A stretch of 64,000 nt of DNA from an uncultured Oscillospiraceae bacterium (lineage in GTDB: Bacteria; Bacillota; Clostridia; Oscillospirales; Oscillospiraceae), in assembly GCA_947629245.1 (NCBI GenBank), contig CANRDC010000004.1, forward strand, positions 25,961 through 89,960, given 5' to 3'. Every line of letters starts with the position of its first letter. The stretch's first letter is position 1. Made by a program: the position numbers and the translations under genes. The notes beneath the pieces were generated by a model. It was not told the DNA's origin and did no database searches. It was given only the letters and a program-made list of their open reading frames with translations. This document shows, piece by piece, positions 32,233 to 40,617 of the stretch.

Positions 32233-33486
32233 TTACCGCGCAAGTTTTTTCTGGAGCCAATCCTTCCCGTCCACGAAGCGGGACACGATATAGCTGACCA
32301 CATAGTCGCCGGCGGCGTTGATCATGGTGGCGGGCGGGTCGACCAGGTTGCCGATGGCCACCAGGATGGGGAACGCCATGGTCATCTGTTCCGGGAAGAA
32401 GATGGAGCAGATGATATACTCGCCGATGTAGCCGCCGCCGGGCACGCCGCTCATGCCCACGGAGGACAGCACGGCCACCAGCACCACGGGGATCAGCATC
32501 TTAAAGCCCAGATCCTGCCCGAACACCCCCAGCACGAAGGCGATCTTCAGCACGCAGGAGAAGCAGGAGCCGTCCATATGCATGGTGGCGCCCAGGGGCA
32601 GCACCATGTCGGACACGTCCTTGGAGATACCGGTGTCCTCCGCCTCCTCCATGTTGGTGGGGATGGTGGCCACGGAGGAGCAGGTGCCCAGAGACACCAC
32701 CGCGGGCTTGGTGATATGGCGGAACATGGTCTTCACCGCGCCCTTGCCGCCGCCGAACCAGGCAAACAGGGGCCAGGCCGTGAATATGTAGATGAAGCAG
32801 AGCGGATAGTACAGCACCAGGGCCCTGCCATAGCTGGCGGTGATCTGGGGGCCGTAGGAGGCCACCAGGTCCGCGAAGATGGCGAAGAAAGCGATGGGCG
32901 CGTAGTAGGTGATGATCTTGACGAACTTGAGCATCACGCGGGTCAGGTCCTCCAGGAACTTGCCCACGACGCTGTCCTGGCCGCCGTTCAGATTCACCGC
33001 GAAGCCAAAGAGGATGGAGAACACGATCAGCGGCAGCATGGCCTTGCGGCTCAAAAGCCCCACGAAGTCCTCCGCCGTGAAGAAGTTCACAAGCATGGTG
33101 GAGAAGCTGGCGTACTCCCCCATCTCCTCCTCGGGGATCTCCGCCCAGGGCTCCAGCACCGGCGGGAACACCTTCACCAGCAGGAACATGATCACCGCCG
33201 CGATGGCGCCGGTCACCACGAACACGCCCACGGTGACGCCCATGATCTTGCCCGCGCGCTTACGGCTGCGCATGTTGGCCACCGCCCCGGCGATGGACGC
33301 GAACACCAGCGGCACCACGATGCAGAACATTATGTTGATGAACACGGTGCCAAGGGGCTTGAGCACCGTAGCGCCGCCGGAGGCGTCCGTCACGGGCCAG
33401 ATCCAGCCCACGATGGCGCCCGCGATCATGGCGAGAAGCATCAGGGCCATAAAACGATAATTCTTCACAACTGCTTTTCGATCCAT
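32233..33486 (-). CDS. Dicarboxylate/amino acid:cation symporter (DAACS family)
   Basis: The 417-residue membrane protein matches GltP/DctA-type transporters of glutamate, aspartate or C4-dicarboxylates. Landmarks are the helical N-terminus, the serine-rich hairpin (VVSLGTCSSVATIPTNMEEAE), the PLGATMHMDGSC motif, and GVPGGGYIGEYIICSI. The ATG at 33486 has GGAGG six bases upstream; the frame extends to 33672 without support. An AraC-type regulator is divergently encoded next door and is its likely controller. Confidence 0.9.
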   Translation of the reverse strand: MDRKAVVKNYRFMALMLLAMIAGAIVGWIWPVTDASGGATVLKPLGTVFINIMFCIVVPLVFASIAGAVANMRSRKRAGKIMGVTVGVFVVTGAIAAVIMFLLVKVFPPVLEPWAEIPEEEMGEYASFSTMLVNFFTAEDFVGLLSRKAMLPLIVFSILFGFAVNLNGGQDSVVGKFLEDLTRVMLKFVKIITYYAPIAFFAIFADLVASYGPQITASYGRALVLYYPLCFIYIFTAWPLFAWFGGGKGAVKTMFRHITKPAVVSLGTCSSVATIPTNMEEAEDTGISKDVSDMVLPLGATMHMDGSCFSCVLKIAFVLGVFGQDLGFKMLIPVVLVAVLSSVGMSGVPGGGYIGEYIICSIFFPEQMTMAFPILVAIGNLVDPPATMINAAGDYVVSYIVSRFVDGKDWLQKKLAR

Positions 33487-33606
33487 CATAATCCTCCCAA
33501 CGCTTTTCACGTTCATTCCGGCGGCGCATCCGCCGTCAAGCCGACCGCTCACGCAGTTCGCCTCATTATACCCACCGTGAATCGCAAATAACATTGCGAT
33601 ACGTGC

Positions 33607-33635
33607 TTGAAACCATGCAAAAAATGCTGTATTAT
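33607..33635 (+). promoter_or_regulatory. Promoter of the AraC regulator gene
   Basis: TTGAAA (33607-33612) and TATTAT (33630-33635) are 17 bp apart, 30 bp before the ATG at 33665. Confidence 0.7.
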
Positions 33636-33664
33636 ACCGGCAGACAGGTAACGAGGTGTATCTC

Positions 33665-34501
33665 ATGAACAACAGCTTCAGCCGGGAGGGCTATCTGAAG
33701 GAGAACTATCACCTGTTCCATCTGCGGGATACCGCCGGTCAGGAACGGGATTTCCATTTCCACGAGTTCGACAAGATCGTCATCCTCCTGTCCGGGAACG
33801 TGGATTATCTGGTGGAGAGCATGACCTATTCCCTGCGGCCCTGGGACATCCTGCTCATCCAGCACCATGTCATCCACAAGGCCCTGATCGACCAGTCCCA
33901 GCCCTATGAGCGGGTGATACTGTATCTGGACCGGAAATACGTGGAGCGCACCATGCCGGAGGCGGGACTGATGGGATGCTTTGAGCGGGCCGACGCGCAG
34001 GAGCGCTATCTGCTCACGCCCGGTCAGGAGGAGCTGGAGCCGCTGTCCGGGCTGATCGCCTCCCTGGACCGGACCGCCGACGACAGTCAGTTCGGCGCCC
34101 AGGCCCTGCGGGACACGCTGGTCATGCAGCTTCTCATCCTCGTCAACCGGGTCTCGCTCCACGGGGGCGTCGTCCAGCAGCCGCCCTCTGCCCAATACGA
34201 CCCAAAGATCGCCCAGACCCTCTCCTACATCCATGAAAACCTCAGTCGGCCCCTGACGGTGGAGGCGCTCGCGGAGCGGGTATATCTCAGCAAATATCAC
34301 TTCATGCGGCTTTTCAAGGCCCAGACCGGCTCCACGGTCCACGCCTATGTGCGCCAGCGGCGGCTCCTGTACGCCGCCCAGCTCATCCGAACCGGCGTGA
34401 GCGTGAACAAAGCCGCTGCGGACAGCGGCTTTGAGGAATACTCCACCTTCTTCCGGGCCTTCCGGGAATGCTTTGGGATCAGTCCGGGACAGTTGAAGTG
34501 A
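33665..34501 (+). CDS. AraC-family transcriptional regulator
   Basis: The 278-residue protein has an N-terminal cupin sensor domain (FHFHEFDKIVILLSGNVDYLVE, RPWDILLIQHHVIHK) and a C-terminal double helix-turn-helix over the last 100 residues (LTVEALAERVYLSKYHFMRLFKAQTG, GFEEYSTFFRAFRECFGISPGQ). GAGG is eight bases before the ATG at 33665; a GTG at 33656 is also in frame. It probably senses a substrate of the divergent symporter, an inference from position. Confidence 0.9.
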   Translation: MNNSFSREGYLKENYHLFHLRDTAGQERDFHFHEFDKIVILLSGNVDYLVESMTYSLRPWDILLIQHHVIHKALIDQSQPYERVILYLDRKYVERTMPEAGLMGCFERADAQERYLLTPGQEELEPLSGLIASLDRTADDSQFGAQALRDTLVMQLLILVNRVSLHGGVVQQPPSAQYDPKIAQTLSYIHENLSRPLTVEALAERVYLSKYHFMRLFKAQTGSTVHAYVRQRRLLYAAQLIRTGVSVNKAAADSGFEEYSTFFRAFRECFGISPGQLK

Positions 34502-34553
34502 TATTTGTGTATATATTCCAAAATCAAAATGGATGGTCGAATAAAATATCCGC

Positions 34554-35198
34554 CTAATATTCGCCTGAAAACATATTAAATGGATATATATCCGGCTTAT
34601 TTTGAATAAACTCCATTTTCTCGCCGGACTCTGGATGAATAAACCGGATCTTATGCGACCACAGAGCCACGCCGCACGGCTGCGACCGCGCGCCGTATTT
34701 CCGGTCCCCAACCAGCGGCAGGCCCCGGCTGGCGAACTGGCAGCGGATCTGATGGGTCCGTCCGGTGAGCAGCCGGACGCGGACAAGGCTCAGTCCATCC
34801 CGGCTTTCCAACGTCTCGTATTCCAGCGCGGCCGGGCGCACGTCTTTTCCGGGTGTATCCGTCACGTAGGTCTTGTGCTCTCTGCTGTCCCGCCGCAGAA
34901 GGTCCTCCATCCTGCCCCGCGACCGCGTCGGGGCGCCGTGGACGACCGCCAGGTATTCCTTCTCAAACTGCCCCTCCCGTATCTGACGGCTCAGCTCAGC
35001 GGCGGCATAGGCGGAGCGGGCAAATACCATCAGCCCCCCTACCGCCCGGTCCAGCCGGTGGACGGTCCGCACACAGGCGTGCTCGTCTCCCAGCGCCTGC
35101 CGCACCAGCGACGGCATGCCTCCCGGCTCGTCGGTGGAGAGAACGCCCACGGGCTTGACGCATACCGCGACCCGCTTGTCCAGATAGACGAATTCCAT
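34554..35198 (-). CDS. RluA-family pseudouridine synthase
   Basis: The 214-residue protein converts uridine to pseudouridine in rRNA or tRNA. The catalytic aspartate lies in TVHRLDRAVGGLMVFARS, and RLLTGRTHQIRCQFASRGLPLVGDRKYG is the classical second motif. No S4 domain is present, so it belongs to the short RluA/YjbO-like group; the target site is not predictable. AGGAGG is six bases before the ATG at 35198. Confidence 0.92.
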   Translation of the reverse strand: MEFVYLDKRVAVCVKPVGVLSTDEPGGMPSLVRQALGDEHACVRTVHRLDRAVGGLMVFARSAYAAAELSRQIREGQFEKEYLAVVHGAPTRSRGRMEDLLRRDSREHKTYVTDTPGKDVRPAALEYETLESRDGLSLVRVRLLTGRTHQIRCQFASRGLPLVGDRKYGARSQPCGVALWSHKIRFIHPESGEKMEFIQNKPDIYPFNMFSGEY

Positions 35199-35287
35199 GC
35201 CGCACCTCCTATACATTTAATATTATAGGCCGCCGCCGCGTTTTCCGCAACCGTCCGGCGGAAAATGGAAAAAAGGTGAAAAAAGTC

Positions 35288-35316
35288 TTGATTTTATGGG
35301 ACAGGTATGTTATAGT
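35288..35316 (+). promoter_or_regulatory. secG promoter
   Basis: TTGATT (35288-35293) and TATAGT (35311-35316) are 17 bp apart, 34 bp before the secG start. Confidence 0.75.
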
Positions 35317-35350
35317 TATCTAGCTAATTTTGAAAAAGGGTGAAACTGCT

Positions 35351-35578
35351 ATGACGATTGCCATCTCTATATTGCATCTTCTTGCCTGCATCTTCCTGAC
35401 TGTGGTCATCCTGTTCCAGAGCGGCAAGCGCTCCGGTCTGTCCGGCGCCATTGCCGGTGGCGCGGACACCTTTATGACCAAGGCCAAGGCCAAGACCTGG
35501 GACGCAAAGCTGGCCAAGATGACCAAGTGGGTCGCGCTGGTGTTCGTCCTGCTGACCCTGGTGCTGAACTTCCTGTGA
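35351..35578 (+). CDS. secG: Preprotein translocase subunit SecG
   Basis: SecG is the small SecYEG subunit. The 75-residue protein has two membrane helices (IAISILHLLACIFLTVVILF and WVALVFVLLTLVLNFL) separated by the conserved loop QSGKRSGLSGAIAGGADTF. The ATG at 35351 is used, as the frame's earlier TTG has no ribosome site. It is transcribed alone between its own promoter and a strong terminator. Confidence 0.94.
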   Translation: MTIAISILHLLACIFLTVVILFQSGKRSGLSGAIAGGADTFMTKAKAKTWDAKLAKMTKWVALVFVLLTLVLNFL

Positions 35579-35591
35579 TCTTGTTCTGACG

Positions 35592-35625
35592 AAACGCCGC
35601 CTCCCCTGCCGGGGAGGCGGCGTTT
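35592..35625. terminator. secG terminator
   Basis: AAACGCCGCCTCCCC / GGGGAGGCGGCGTTT is a perfect 15-bp stem with a TGCC loop. Its A and T ends let it work for the convergent ABC permease gene too. Confidence 0.92.
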
Positions 35626-35661
35626 GATTTGCAAAGCTCCGTCGTTTTGTCCGGTCCCTCG

Positions 35662-36879
35662 TCAGGCCCGCTGCCTCCGGGACCACTTCATAATGGCGAA
35701 GGGGATGCATACGAGACCGATCAGGACCGGGACGATGATGAGCAGATACGGGGACCAAATGTACTTCCCAAAGATATGGAAGGTATTCGTGCGGAATATG
35801 TCCGCGCTGCTGCCCACCAAGGGGAGGAGATCCAGGGCCTTCTGTAAGCCGTAGGGAAGATACTGGGCGATCATCATGGGTCCATATGCCACCGCGAGGC
35901 TCAGAAGCAGCGCCAGCACGTTGCTCTTTACCTGCGCCGACAGGAGCAGCACCACCCCGGCAAAGCCGATAACACCAAGCAGCGTGAAGGCGTACTCGTA
36001 GATCTCCGCTTGCAGCATATTCATGGGCGCGACGGCAAGGAGCTTTATGGTCTGGATGGGCATATCCCACCCGTCCGTGCCCAGGTAGACAAGCTGCGCC
36101 GCGACGCCTCCCACGGCCAACAGTCCAAACAGCTCCGCCGCGAAGGCCAGTCCGCTGAGGACTTTTGCCAGCGCTAAATGCCGCCAGCCCCGGTCCATGG
36201 TCAGCAGCAGCGGCGCGGTATTGCTGTGCCACTCTCCCGAGAAGGTGGGCGAGAGGACGATGGCCAGAAAAAGCGCCATGATCATGCCCATATCCGGCAG
36301 CGCGCCGCCCAGAAGGTTCTGCCAGCCCCCTGTCCAGCCCATGGGAAAGGGCTCCTCCACCTTTTCGTTCATGGCCAGGAGCATGGCCCCCTCTTCACCG
36401 GCTCCCTGGCCCTGGAGGTGCAGAAATTCCTCCACCGCCGCCTGCCGCCGGGCGTAGAGGCCGGTGAGGCCGCCGCTGTCCACATAGTACTCCATCAGGA
36501 TGGGGTAGGCGCTGTCCGGGTCCTCCAGCTCCGGGTACAGCTGAGAAAGACAGCTGTTGACCAGGGAGCGGCAGCTCTTGTTCTCCCAATAGACTCCCCG
36601 GGCGTTGTCCGCCTGGATATCCCGCACCATCTGCTGCAACACCTCGTCCGTCAGGTATTCCCCGTAGCTCGCCGCCTGGGCTTGGTAGGAGCGGATCATA
36701 GCGGGGCCGTCGAAGTTGTTGCCGAAAGCGCTGGTGACGTCATTGGTGCTGCCAAACTCGAACCACTGGTAGGAGAGAACGCCTCCGAAGATGACCACAT
36801 AGGCGAAGCAGAGCAGCACGCAGACCCGCACGCTGGCCTTGCGCCACAATTTTTTATGTTCCAATCGAAAGAGCTCCAT
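35662..36879 (-). CDS. ABC transporter permease (ABC-2-like)
   Basis: The 405-residue protein has one N-terminal membrane helix, a large extracytoplasmic region of about 170 residues (with NNFDGPAMIRSYQAQAASYGEYL) and five or six C-terminal helices beginning with MGMIMALFLAIVLSPTFSGEW. That topology is typical of ABC-2-type permeases in exporters or lantibiotic-type systems. The start at 36879 has GGAGG six bases upstream and is one base after the ATPase stop. It is last of a four-gene operon started by an ECF sigma factor. Confidence 0.82.
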   Translation of the reverse strand: MELFRLEHKKLWRKASVRVCVLLCFAYVVIFGGVLSYQWFEFGSTNDVTSAFGNNFDGPAMIRSYQAQAASYGEYLTDEVLQQMVRDIQADNARGVYWENKSCRSLVNSCLSQLYPELEDPDSAYPILMEYYVDSGGLTGLYARRQAAVEEFLHLQGQGAGEEGAMLLAMNEKVEEPFPMGWTGGWQNLLGGALPDMGMIMALFLAIVLSPTFSGEWHSNTAPLLLTMDRGWRHLALAKVLSGLAFAAELFGLLAVGGVAAQLVYLGTDGWDMPIQTIKLLAVAPMNMLQAEIYEYAFTLLGVIGFAGVVLLLSAQVKSNVLALLLSLAVAYGPMMIAQYLPYGLQKALDLLPLVGSSADIFRTNTFHIFGKYIWSPYLLIIVPVLIGLVCIPFAIMKWSRRQRA

Positions 36880-36880
36880 C

Positions 36881-37753
36881 TCACGCCTCCTCACCAAAAT
36901 GATAAAGATACAGATCTTCCATAGTCGCCCGGCAAGGAACGGCCTGCTCTGCGGGCCGCTCGTCGGAAACGATGCGCAGCACGACATAGTCCCCCTCCCC
37001 CTCGTGGCGGAAATTCGCCACCGTAAACCGACTCTCCCACGCTCTCGCCTGAGCCGCCGGGACGGTCAGCTCCCAGACCTTTCCGTTTGCCTGCCGGACG
37101 AGCTCCGGGACGGTGCCCCGCAGAAGAAAGCGGCCGTTCTTCATCACAAGCACCTGATCCGCGATGGCCTCTACGTCGGACACGATATGGGTAGAGAGTA
37201 TCACGATACGCTCCCCGGCATAGTCCGCCAGAAGATTCCGCAGATGTACCCGCTCTTTTGGGTCAAGTCCCGCCGTGGGCTCGTCCAGGATCAGCACCTG
37301 CGGATCGTTCAAAAGCGCCTGGGCGATGCCCACCCGCTGCTTCATGCCGCCGGAAAAAGTACGCAGCTTTTTCTTGGCAGCGCCCAGAAGTCCCACAGTG
37401 CCCAGAAGCTCCCGGATACGCCTTTGGGCCATGTCGCGGGGGAGCCCTTTCAGCGTGGCGATGTAGGAGAGAAATTCGGCGGCGGTGTAGGTGGGATAGA
37501 ATCCGAAGTCCTGAGGCAGATAGCCCAGCACGTCTCGGTAATTCTCTCCCATGGCGGCGATCTCTTTTCCGTCCAGACGCACCTCCCCAGATGTGGGTTC
37601 CAAAATGGCACACAGCATCCGCATGAGGGTGGTCTTACCCGCGCCGTTGGCCCCTAGCAAACCATACACGCCGGGCGTCAGCGTGGCGCTGACGCAATCT
37701 ACGGCGATCTTTTTGCCGTAGTGCTTTGTCAGGCGGTCAATCGACAATTCCAT
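36881..37753 (-). CDS. ABC transporter ATP-binding protein
   Basis: The 290-residue ATPase shows Walker A GANGAGKTT at 34-42, signature FSGGMKQRVGIAQALL, Walker B VLILDEPTAGLD and the switch histidine in ILSTHIVSDVEAIA. The last 75 residues are an additional domain found in CcmA/BcrA-type exporters. It overlaps the preceding membrane-protein gene by 17 bases. With the permease it forms a transporter; the substrate is unknown. Confidence 0.93.
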   Translation of the reverse strand: MELSIDRLTKHYGKKIAVDCVSATLTPGVYGLLGANGAGKTTLMRMLCAILEPTSGEVRLDGKEIAAMGENYRDVLGYLPQDFGFYPTYTAAEFLSYIATLKGLPRDMAQRRIRELLGTVGLLGAAKKKLRTFSGGMKQRVGIAQALLNDPQVLILDEPTAGLDPKERVHLRNLLADYAGERIVILSTHIVSDVEAIADQVLVMKNGRFLLRGTVPELVRQANGKVWELTVPAAQARAWESRFTVANFRHEGEGDYVVLRIVSDERPAEQAVPCRATMEDLYLYHFGEEA

Positions 37754-38453
37754 ACATGTTTACCTCCTTGTTTGCGTGGATGATATAGGTTATCTCTTTT
37801 GCCAAAAGCCAGGAATAGAACAGCACCGCCGCGATCCATATCCCCAGGGCGGACGCCTCATACAGCCAGGGAAACAGGCGCGCAGACCACCGCCAGAAGA
37901 AGATGGAGCAAAGGGCGGTGGTCATACACAGGGGCGCACCGTCTCTTCTCCTTCTGCGTATCAGGGCCAGCATGGCGGTCATGCAGGTCAGATAGGGCAC
38001 CAGACAGTAGAGGATCACCCGGCCCAGATTTTCAAAGGACCTTTGCAGCCAGACCTCCAGCGCCAGCAAAAAAGTCAGGCACAACAGCGCACCGCCGCCC
38101 GCCAGGATCAGCCGGGCCAGTGCAAGCTGCGCCCCGGAGGTGTGGGTGGCCGCCTCCACCTCGCTGACATGGCAATACTGCCCCCGGAAAAAGGTCGGCA
38201 TGACGACCAGAATGAACAGCGGCATATAGGAGGGCAGCGCATAAGCGCTCATGGAGTACGTACATGCCACGTGGCAGGTCACAAGCAATACGGCCAGCTG
38301 CGGCAGCAGAAGGGATATCCCCTCGAAGTGGAACACATCGGCCAAAAAGCCCCAGAAACTCTGCCGGGGCTGGGGGACGCTGGCGTCCAGGATGGCCTGG
38401 ATGCTGCGCTCCCGGGCCTCTTTGTCAGGATAGGGAATGTTATCACGCATCAT
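37737..38453 (-). CDS. Integral membrane protein of the ECF/ABC operon
   Basis: The 238-residue protein starts with a 40-residue cytoplasmic part (MMRDNIPYPDKEARERSIQAI) and has about six membrane helices. It follows the ECF sigma gene with an 11-base overlap. The position and the cytoplasmic head suggest a role as anti-sigma factor or transporter partner, but no anti-sigma motif (ZAS) is present. I recognise no named family. Confidence 0.6.
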   Translation of the reverse strand: MMRDNIPYPDKEARERSIQAILDASVPQPRQSFWGFLADVFHFEGISLLLPQLAVLLVTCHVACTYSMSAYALPSYMPLFILVVMPTFFRGQYCHVSEVEAATHTSGAQLALARLILAGGGALLCLTFLLALEVWLQRSFENLGRVILYCLVPYLTCMTAMLALIRRRRRDGAPLCMTTALCSIFFWRWSARLFPWLYEASALGIWIAAVLFYSWLLAKEITYIIHANKEVNMYGIVD

Positions 38454-38991
38454 CGGTCAACTCCTTTCTCAAGCACTCCAAAAGGCGATAATACCTGCTT
38501 TTGACCTTGGCCTCCGCCTGGCCGGTAACGACCGCGATCTGAGGAAAACTGCATTGACCATAGACACGCAGACGGAATATCTCCTGTTCCAAGGCGTCCT
38601 CCCGGCCGACAAGTTCCTCCGCCTGTTCCAACAATGCCTGATCGTGGACCATGGCGGTGAAGTCCTCCGGATAGGAGACGTCCTCCGTCAATGGCACGGT
38701 CACCGTTCGAAATTTTCGCCTGTGGTCCGCGATCTTGTGGGCGGCGATTCGGTACAGCCATGTGCGAAAGGCGCTCTTCCGGCGGTCATAGGACCCCAGG
38801 CTCCGAAGCGCCCCGATGAAGCATTCCTGCGTCAAGTCCAGCGCGTCCTCGCTCTGGCCCACCTGCCGCCAGATATAGGCGTAGACGTCGTCGTAATACG
38901 CCCGCACGAGCGCGTCCGCCGCCGCCCGGTCCCCACGGCGTAAAACGGCCCGTATCCACTTTTGCTCCTGAGCGTGCGCCAGCGCGTCCAC
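38443..38991 (-). CDS. ECF RNA polymerase sigma factor
   Basis: The 182-residue protein has region 2 (ADALVRAYYDDVYAYIWRQVGQSEDALDLTQECFIGALRSL, then AFRTWLYRIAAHKIADHRRKF) and region 4 (EIFRLRVYGQCSFPQIAVVTGQAEAKVKSRYYRLLECLRKEL). The start is GTG 38991 with GGAAGG close before it. It heads the operon sigma-membrane protein-ATPase-permease, and a candidate ECF promoter precedes it, so the system probably feeds back on itself. Confidence 0.9.
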   Translation of the reverse strand: MDALAHAQEQKWIRAVLRRGDRAAADALVRAYYDDVYAYIWRQVGQSEDALDLTQECFIGALRSLGSYDRRKSAFRTWLYRIAAHKIADHRRKFRTVTVPLTEDVSYPEDFTAMVHDQALLEQAEELVGREDALEQEIFRLRVYGQCSFPQIAVVTGQAEAKVKSRYYRLLECLRKELTDDA

Positions 38992-39007
38992 ATCCCTTCC
39001 GTCTATA

Positions 39008-39036
39008 TATTCGCAGAGTAAGGCCGAATCGTTTCA
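39008..39036 (-). promoter_or_regulatory. Candidate ECF-type autoregulatory promoter
   Basis: TGAAAC (39036-39031), a 17-bp spacer and CGAATA (39013-39008), followed by TATA. TGAAAC is a typical ECF -35 element. It ends just before the sigma gene. Confidence 0.5.
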
Positions 39037-39067
39037 AAAAATTCTGAAATATGCCGTCAAAATTATA

Positions 39068-39093
39068 AGCGGTACGCCGTCCGGCGTACCGCT
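39068..39093 (-). terminator. gpsA terminator
   Basis: AGCGGTACGCC / GGCGTACCGCT is an 11-bp stem with a 4-nt loop, followed leftward by TATAATTTTG. Confidence 0.75.
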
Positions 39094-39108
39094 CTGTCCG
39101 ATATGAAA

Positions 39109-40116
39109 CTATACCTTATCCCAATTATAATCAAATTCGCTCCGCCGGTCCCGCTTCATCAGGCGGTGGAGCATATCCTCCGGGTCCTGATCCTCATAGA
39201 GGACCCCGTACACGCTCTGGCAGATGGGCAGCTCCACCCCCAGCTTTTTGCCCAGCTCCGACACGCTGGCGGCGGCGTAATACCCCTCCACCACGGCGCC
39301 CACCTCCCGCAGGGCCAGCGCCACCGGCGCGCCCCGGCCGATGAGCAGTCCCGCCTGCCGGTTCCGGGAGTGGGGAGACAGGCATGTGACGATCAGGTCC
39401 CCCATGCCCGCCAGCCCCGAGCAGGTGCTCCGCTGGCCTCCGGCCCTCTGGCACAGCTTCGCGATCTCCGCCATGGCACGGGTCATGAACAGCGCCTTGG
39501 CGTTGTCCCCCAGGCTCAGCCCGTCGATGACGCCGCAGCCCAGGGCGATGACGTTCTTCACCGCGCCGCACAGCTCCACGCCCACCACGTCCTGATTCAC
39601 GTAGACCCGGAACATGTCGTTCATGAACGTCCGCTGCACCAGCTCTGCCACGGTCCTGTCTCCGCAGGCGGCCACGCAGCCCGTGGCCATCCGGCGGGAT
39701 ACCTCCTCCGCGTGGGAGGGTCCGGACAGCACCGCCACCGGGCAGTCCTTCCCCACCTCGTCCTGGATGATCTGGCTCATGCGCAGATCCGTCCCCGGCT
39801 CGATGCCTTTTGCGGCCGACACCAGCACCGTGCCCGGCCGGATATGGGCCGCCGCGGTCCGGGCCGTCCGCCGCAGGATGTTGGAGGGCGAGGCGAACAG
39901 CACCAGCTCCGCCTCTCCAGCGCCCGCCGGGTCGGATGTGACGTTCAGCTCTGGTGGCAGCACCGCCCCGGCCAGCGCCGGGTTTTTCCGGCTCTTGACC
40001 ATGGCCGCCGCCTTCTCCGGATCGTGGGTCCAGAGCGTGACATCGTGTCCGTTGCCGCACAGCAGCATGGCCAGTGCCGTGCCCCATGCGCCGCTGCCGT
40101 ATACAAAGATCTTCAT
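39109..40116 (-). CDS. gpsA: Glycerol-3-phosphate dehydrogenase [NAD(P)+]
   Basis: GpsA reduces dihydroxyacetone phosphate to sn-glycerol-3-phosphate for phospholipid synthesis. The 335-residue protein has the NAD loop GSGAWGTALAMLL, VSAAKGIEPGT, VLSGPSHAEEV, the catalytic-lysine region CGAVKNVIALGCGV and GLAGMGDLIVTCLSPHSRNR. The ATG at 40116 follows AGAGGT; it is preceded by a terminator hairpin rather than a promoter, and so depends on read-through from the Spx/ArsC-like gene. Confidence 0.95.
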   Translation of the reverse strand: MKIFVYGSGAWGTALAMLLCGNGHDVTLWTHDPEKAAAMVKSRKNPALAGAVLPPELNVTSDPAGAGEAELVLFASPSNILRRTARTAAAHIRPGTVLVSAAKGIEPGTDLRMSQIIQDEVGKDCPVAVLSGPSHAEEVSRRMATGCVAACGDRTVAELVQRTFMNDMFRVYVNQDVVGVELCGAVKNVIALGCGVIDGLSLGDNAKALFMTRAMAEIAKLCQRAGGQRSTCSGLAGMGDLIVTCLSPHSRNRQAGLLIGRGAPVALALREVGAVVEGYYAAASVSELGKKLGVELPICQSVYGVLYEDQDPEDMLHRLMKRDRRSEFDYNWDKV

Positions 40117-40135
40117 GATATGTACCTCTTTAAAA

Positions 40136-40155
40136 CGGCGGACGCTCGTCCGCCG
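40136..40155 (-). terminator. Terminator-like hairpin between the Spx/ArsC-like gene and gpsA
   Basis: CGGCGGACG / CGTCCGCCG with a 2-base loop; the minus strand continues TTTTAAAGAGGT, the last bases being the gpsA ribosome site. Confidence 0.65.
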
Positions 40156-40160
40156 CTTTT

Positions 40161-40478
40161 TCACTCCCAGGTTTTCCACACGTCCGGGCAGTAGCCCACG
40201 GTGGCCTGTCTGCCGTTTCGCACGATGGGCGTTTTCAGCAGCTCCGGATGCTCCAGCAGCTTTTCCAGCTTGTCCTCGTCGTAGGCCAGATACCCGATCT
40301 CCGGCGCGTCGCTCAGGGCCTCCAGACCCACCGCGTTTTTCACGCTGGTCAGCTCCCCCCGGCTCATGCCGTAGCGCAGAATGTCCACGAACTGGAACCT
40401 GACCCGCCGCTCTTTGAAGTACCGCTGGGCCTTTTTCGTGTCAAAGCACTTGTTCTTGCCGAATATCTGGATATTCAC
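40161..40478 (-). CDS. Spx/ArsC-family thioredoxin-fold protein
   Basis: The 105-residue protein has the ArsC/Spx fold: NIQIFGKNKCFDTKKAQRYFKERRV with a single cysteine at about position 10, FVDILRYGMSRGELTSV, and LLKTPIVRNGRQATVGYCPDVWK. Spx needs CxxC, and arsenate reductase needs a specific arginine pattern; this relative has one N-terminal cysteine followed by FDTKKA, so it is an unclassified member. Start GTG 40478 has GGAGG eight bases upstream. Confidence 0.8.
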   Translation of the reverse strand: MNIQIFGKNKCFDTKKAQRYFKERRVRFQFVDILRYGMSRGELTSVKNAVGLEALSDAPEIGYLAYDEDKLEKLLEHPELLKTPIVRNGRQATVGYCPDVWKTWE

Positions 40479-40493
40479 CTGGCATACCTCCGC

Positions 40494-40528
40494 AAAAGCC
40501 CTCTTACGCCAAGACGGCAAAAGAGAGC
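40494..40528 (-). terminator. Terminator-like hairpin in the leader of the Spx/ArsC-like gene
   Basis: On the minus strand GCTCTCTTTTGCC pairs with GGCGTAAGAGGGC (G-U pairs and one mismatch), followed by TTTT and directly by the GGAGG ribosome site. Confidence 0.5.
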
Positions 40529-40540
40529 TTGACGTGCATC

Positions 40541-40569
40541 AGTATAGCCAATCAAGCCCTCAATGTCAA
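40541..40569 (-). promoter_or_regulatory. Promoter of the Spx/ArsC-like gene
   Basis: TTGACA (40569-40564) and TATACT (40546-40541) with 17 bp between; transcription would begin just ahead of the leader hairpin. Confidence 0.85.
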
Positions 40570-40617
40570 GCAGACCGCTGTTTGCGGAGGATCTGAAAAA
40601 CCCAGAATTGCGCGTTC

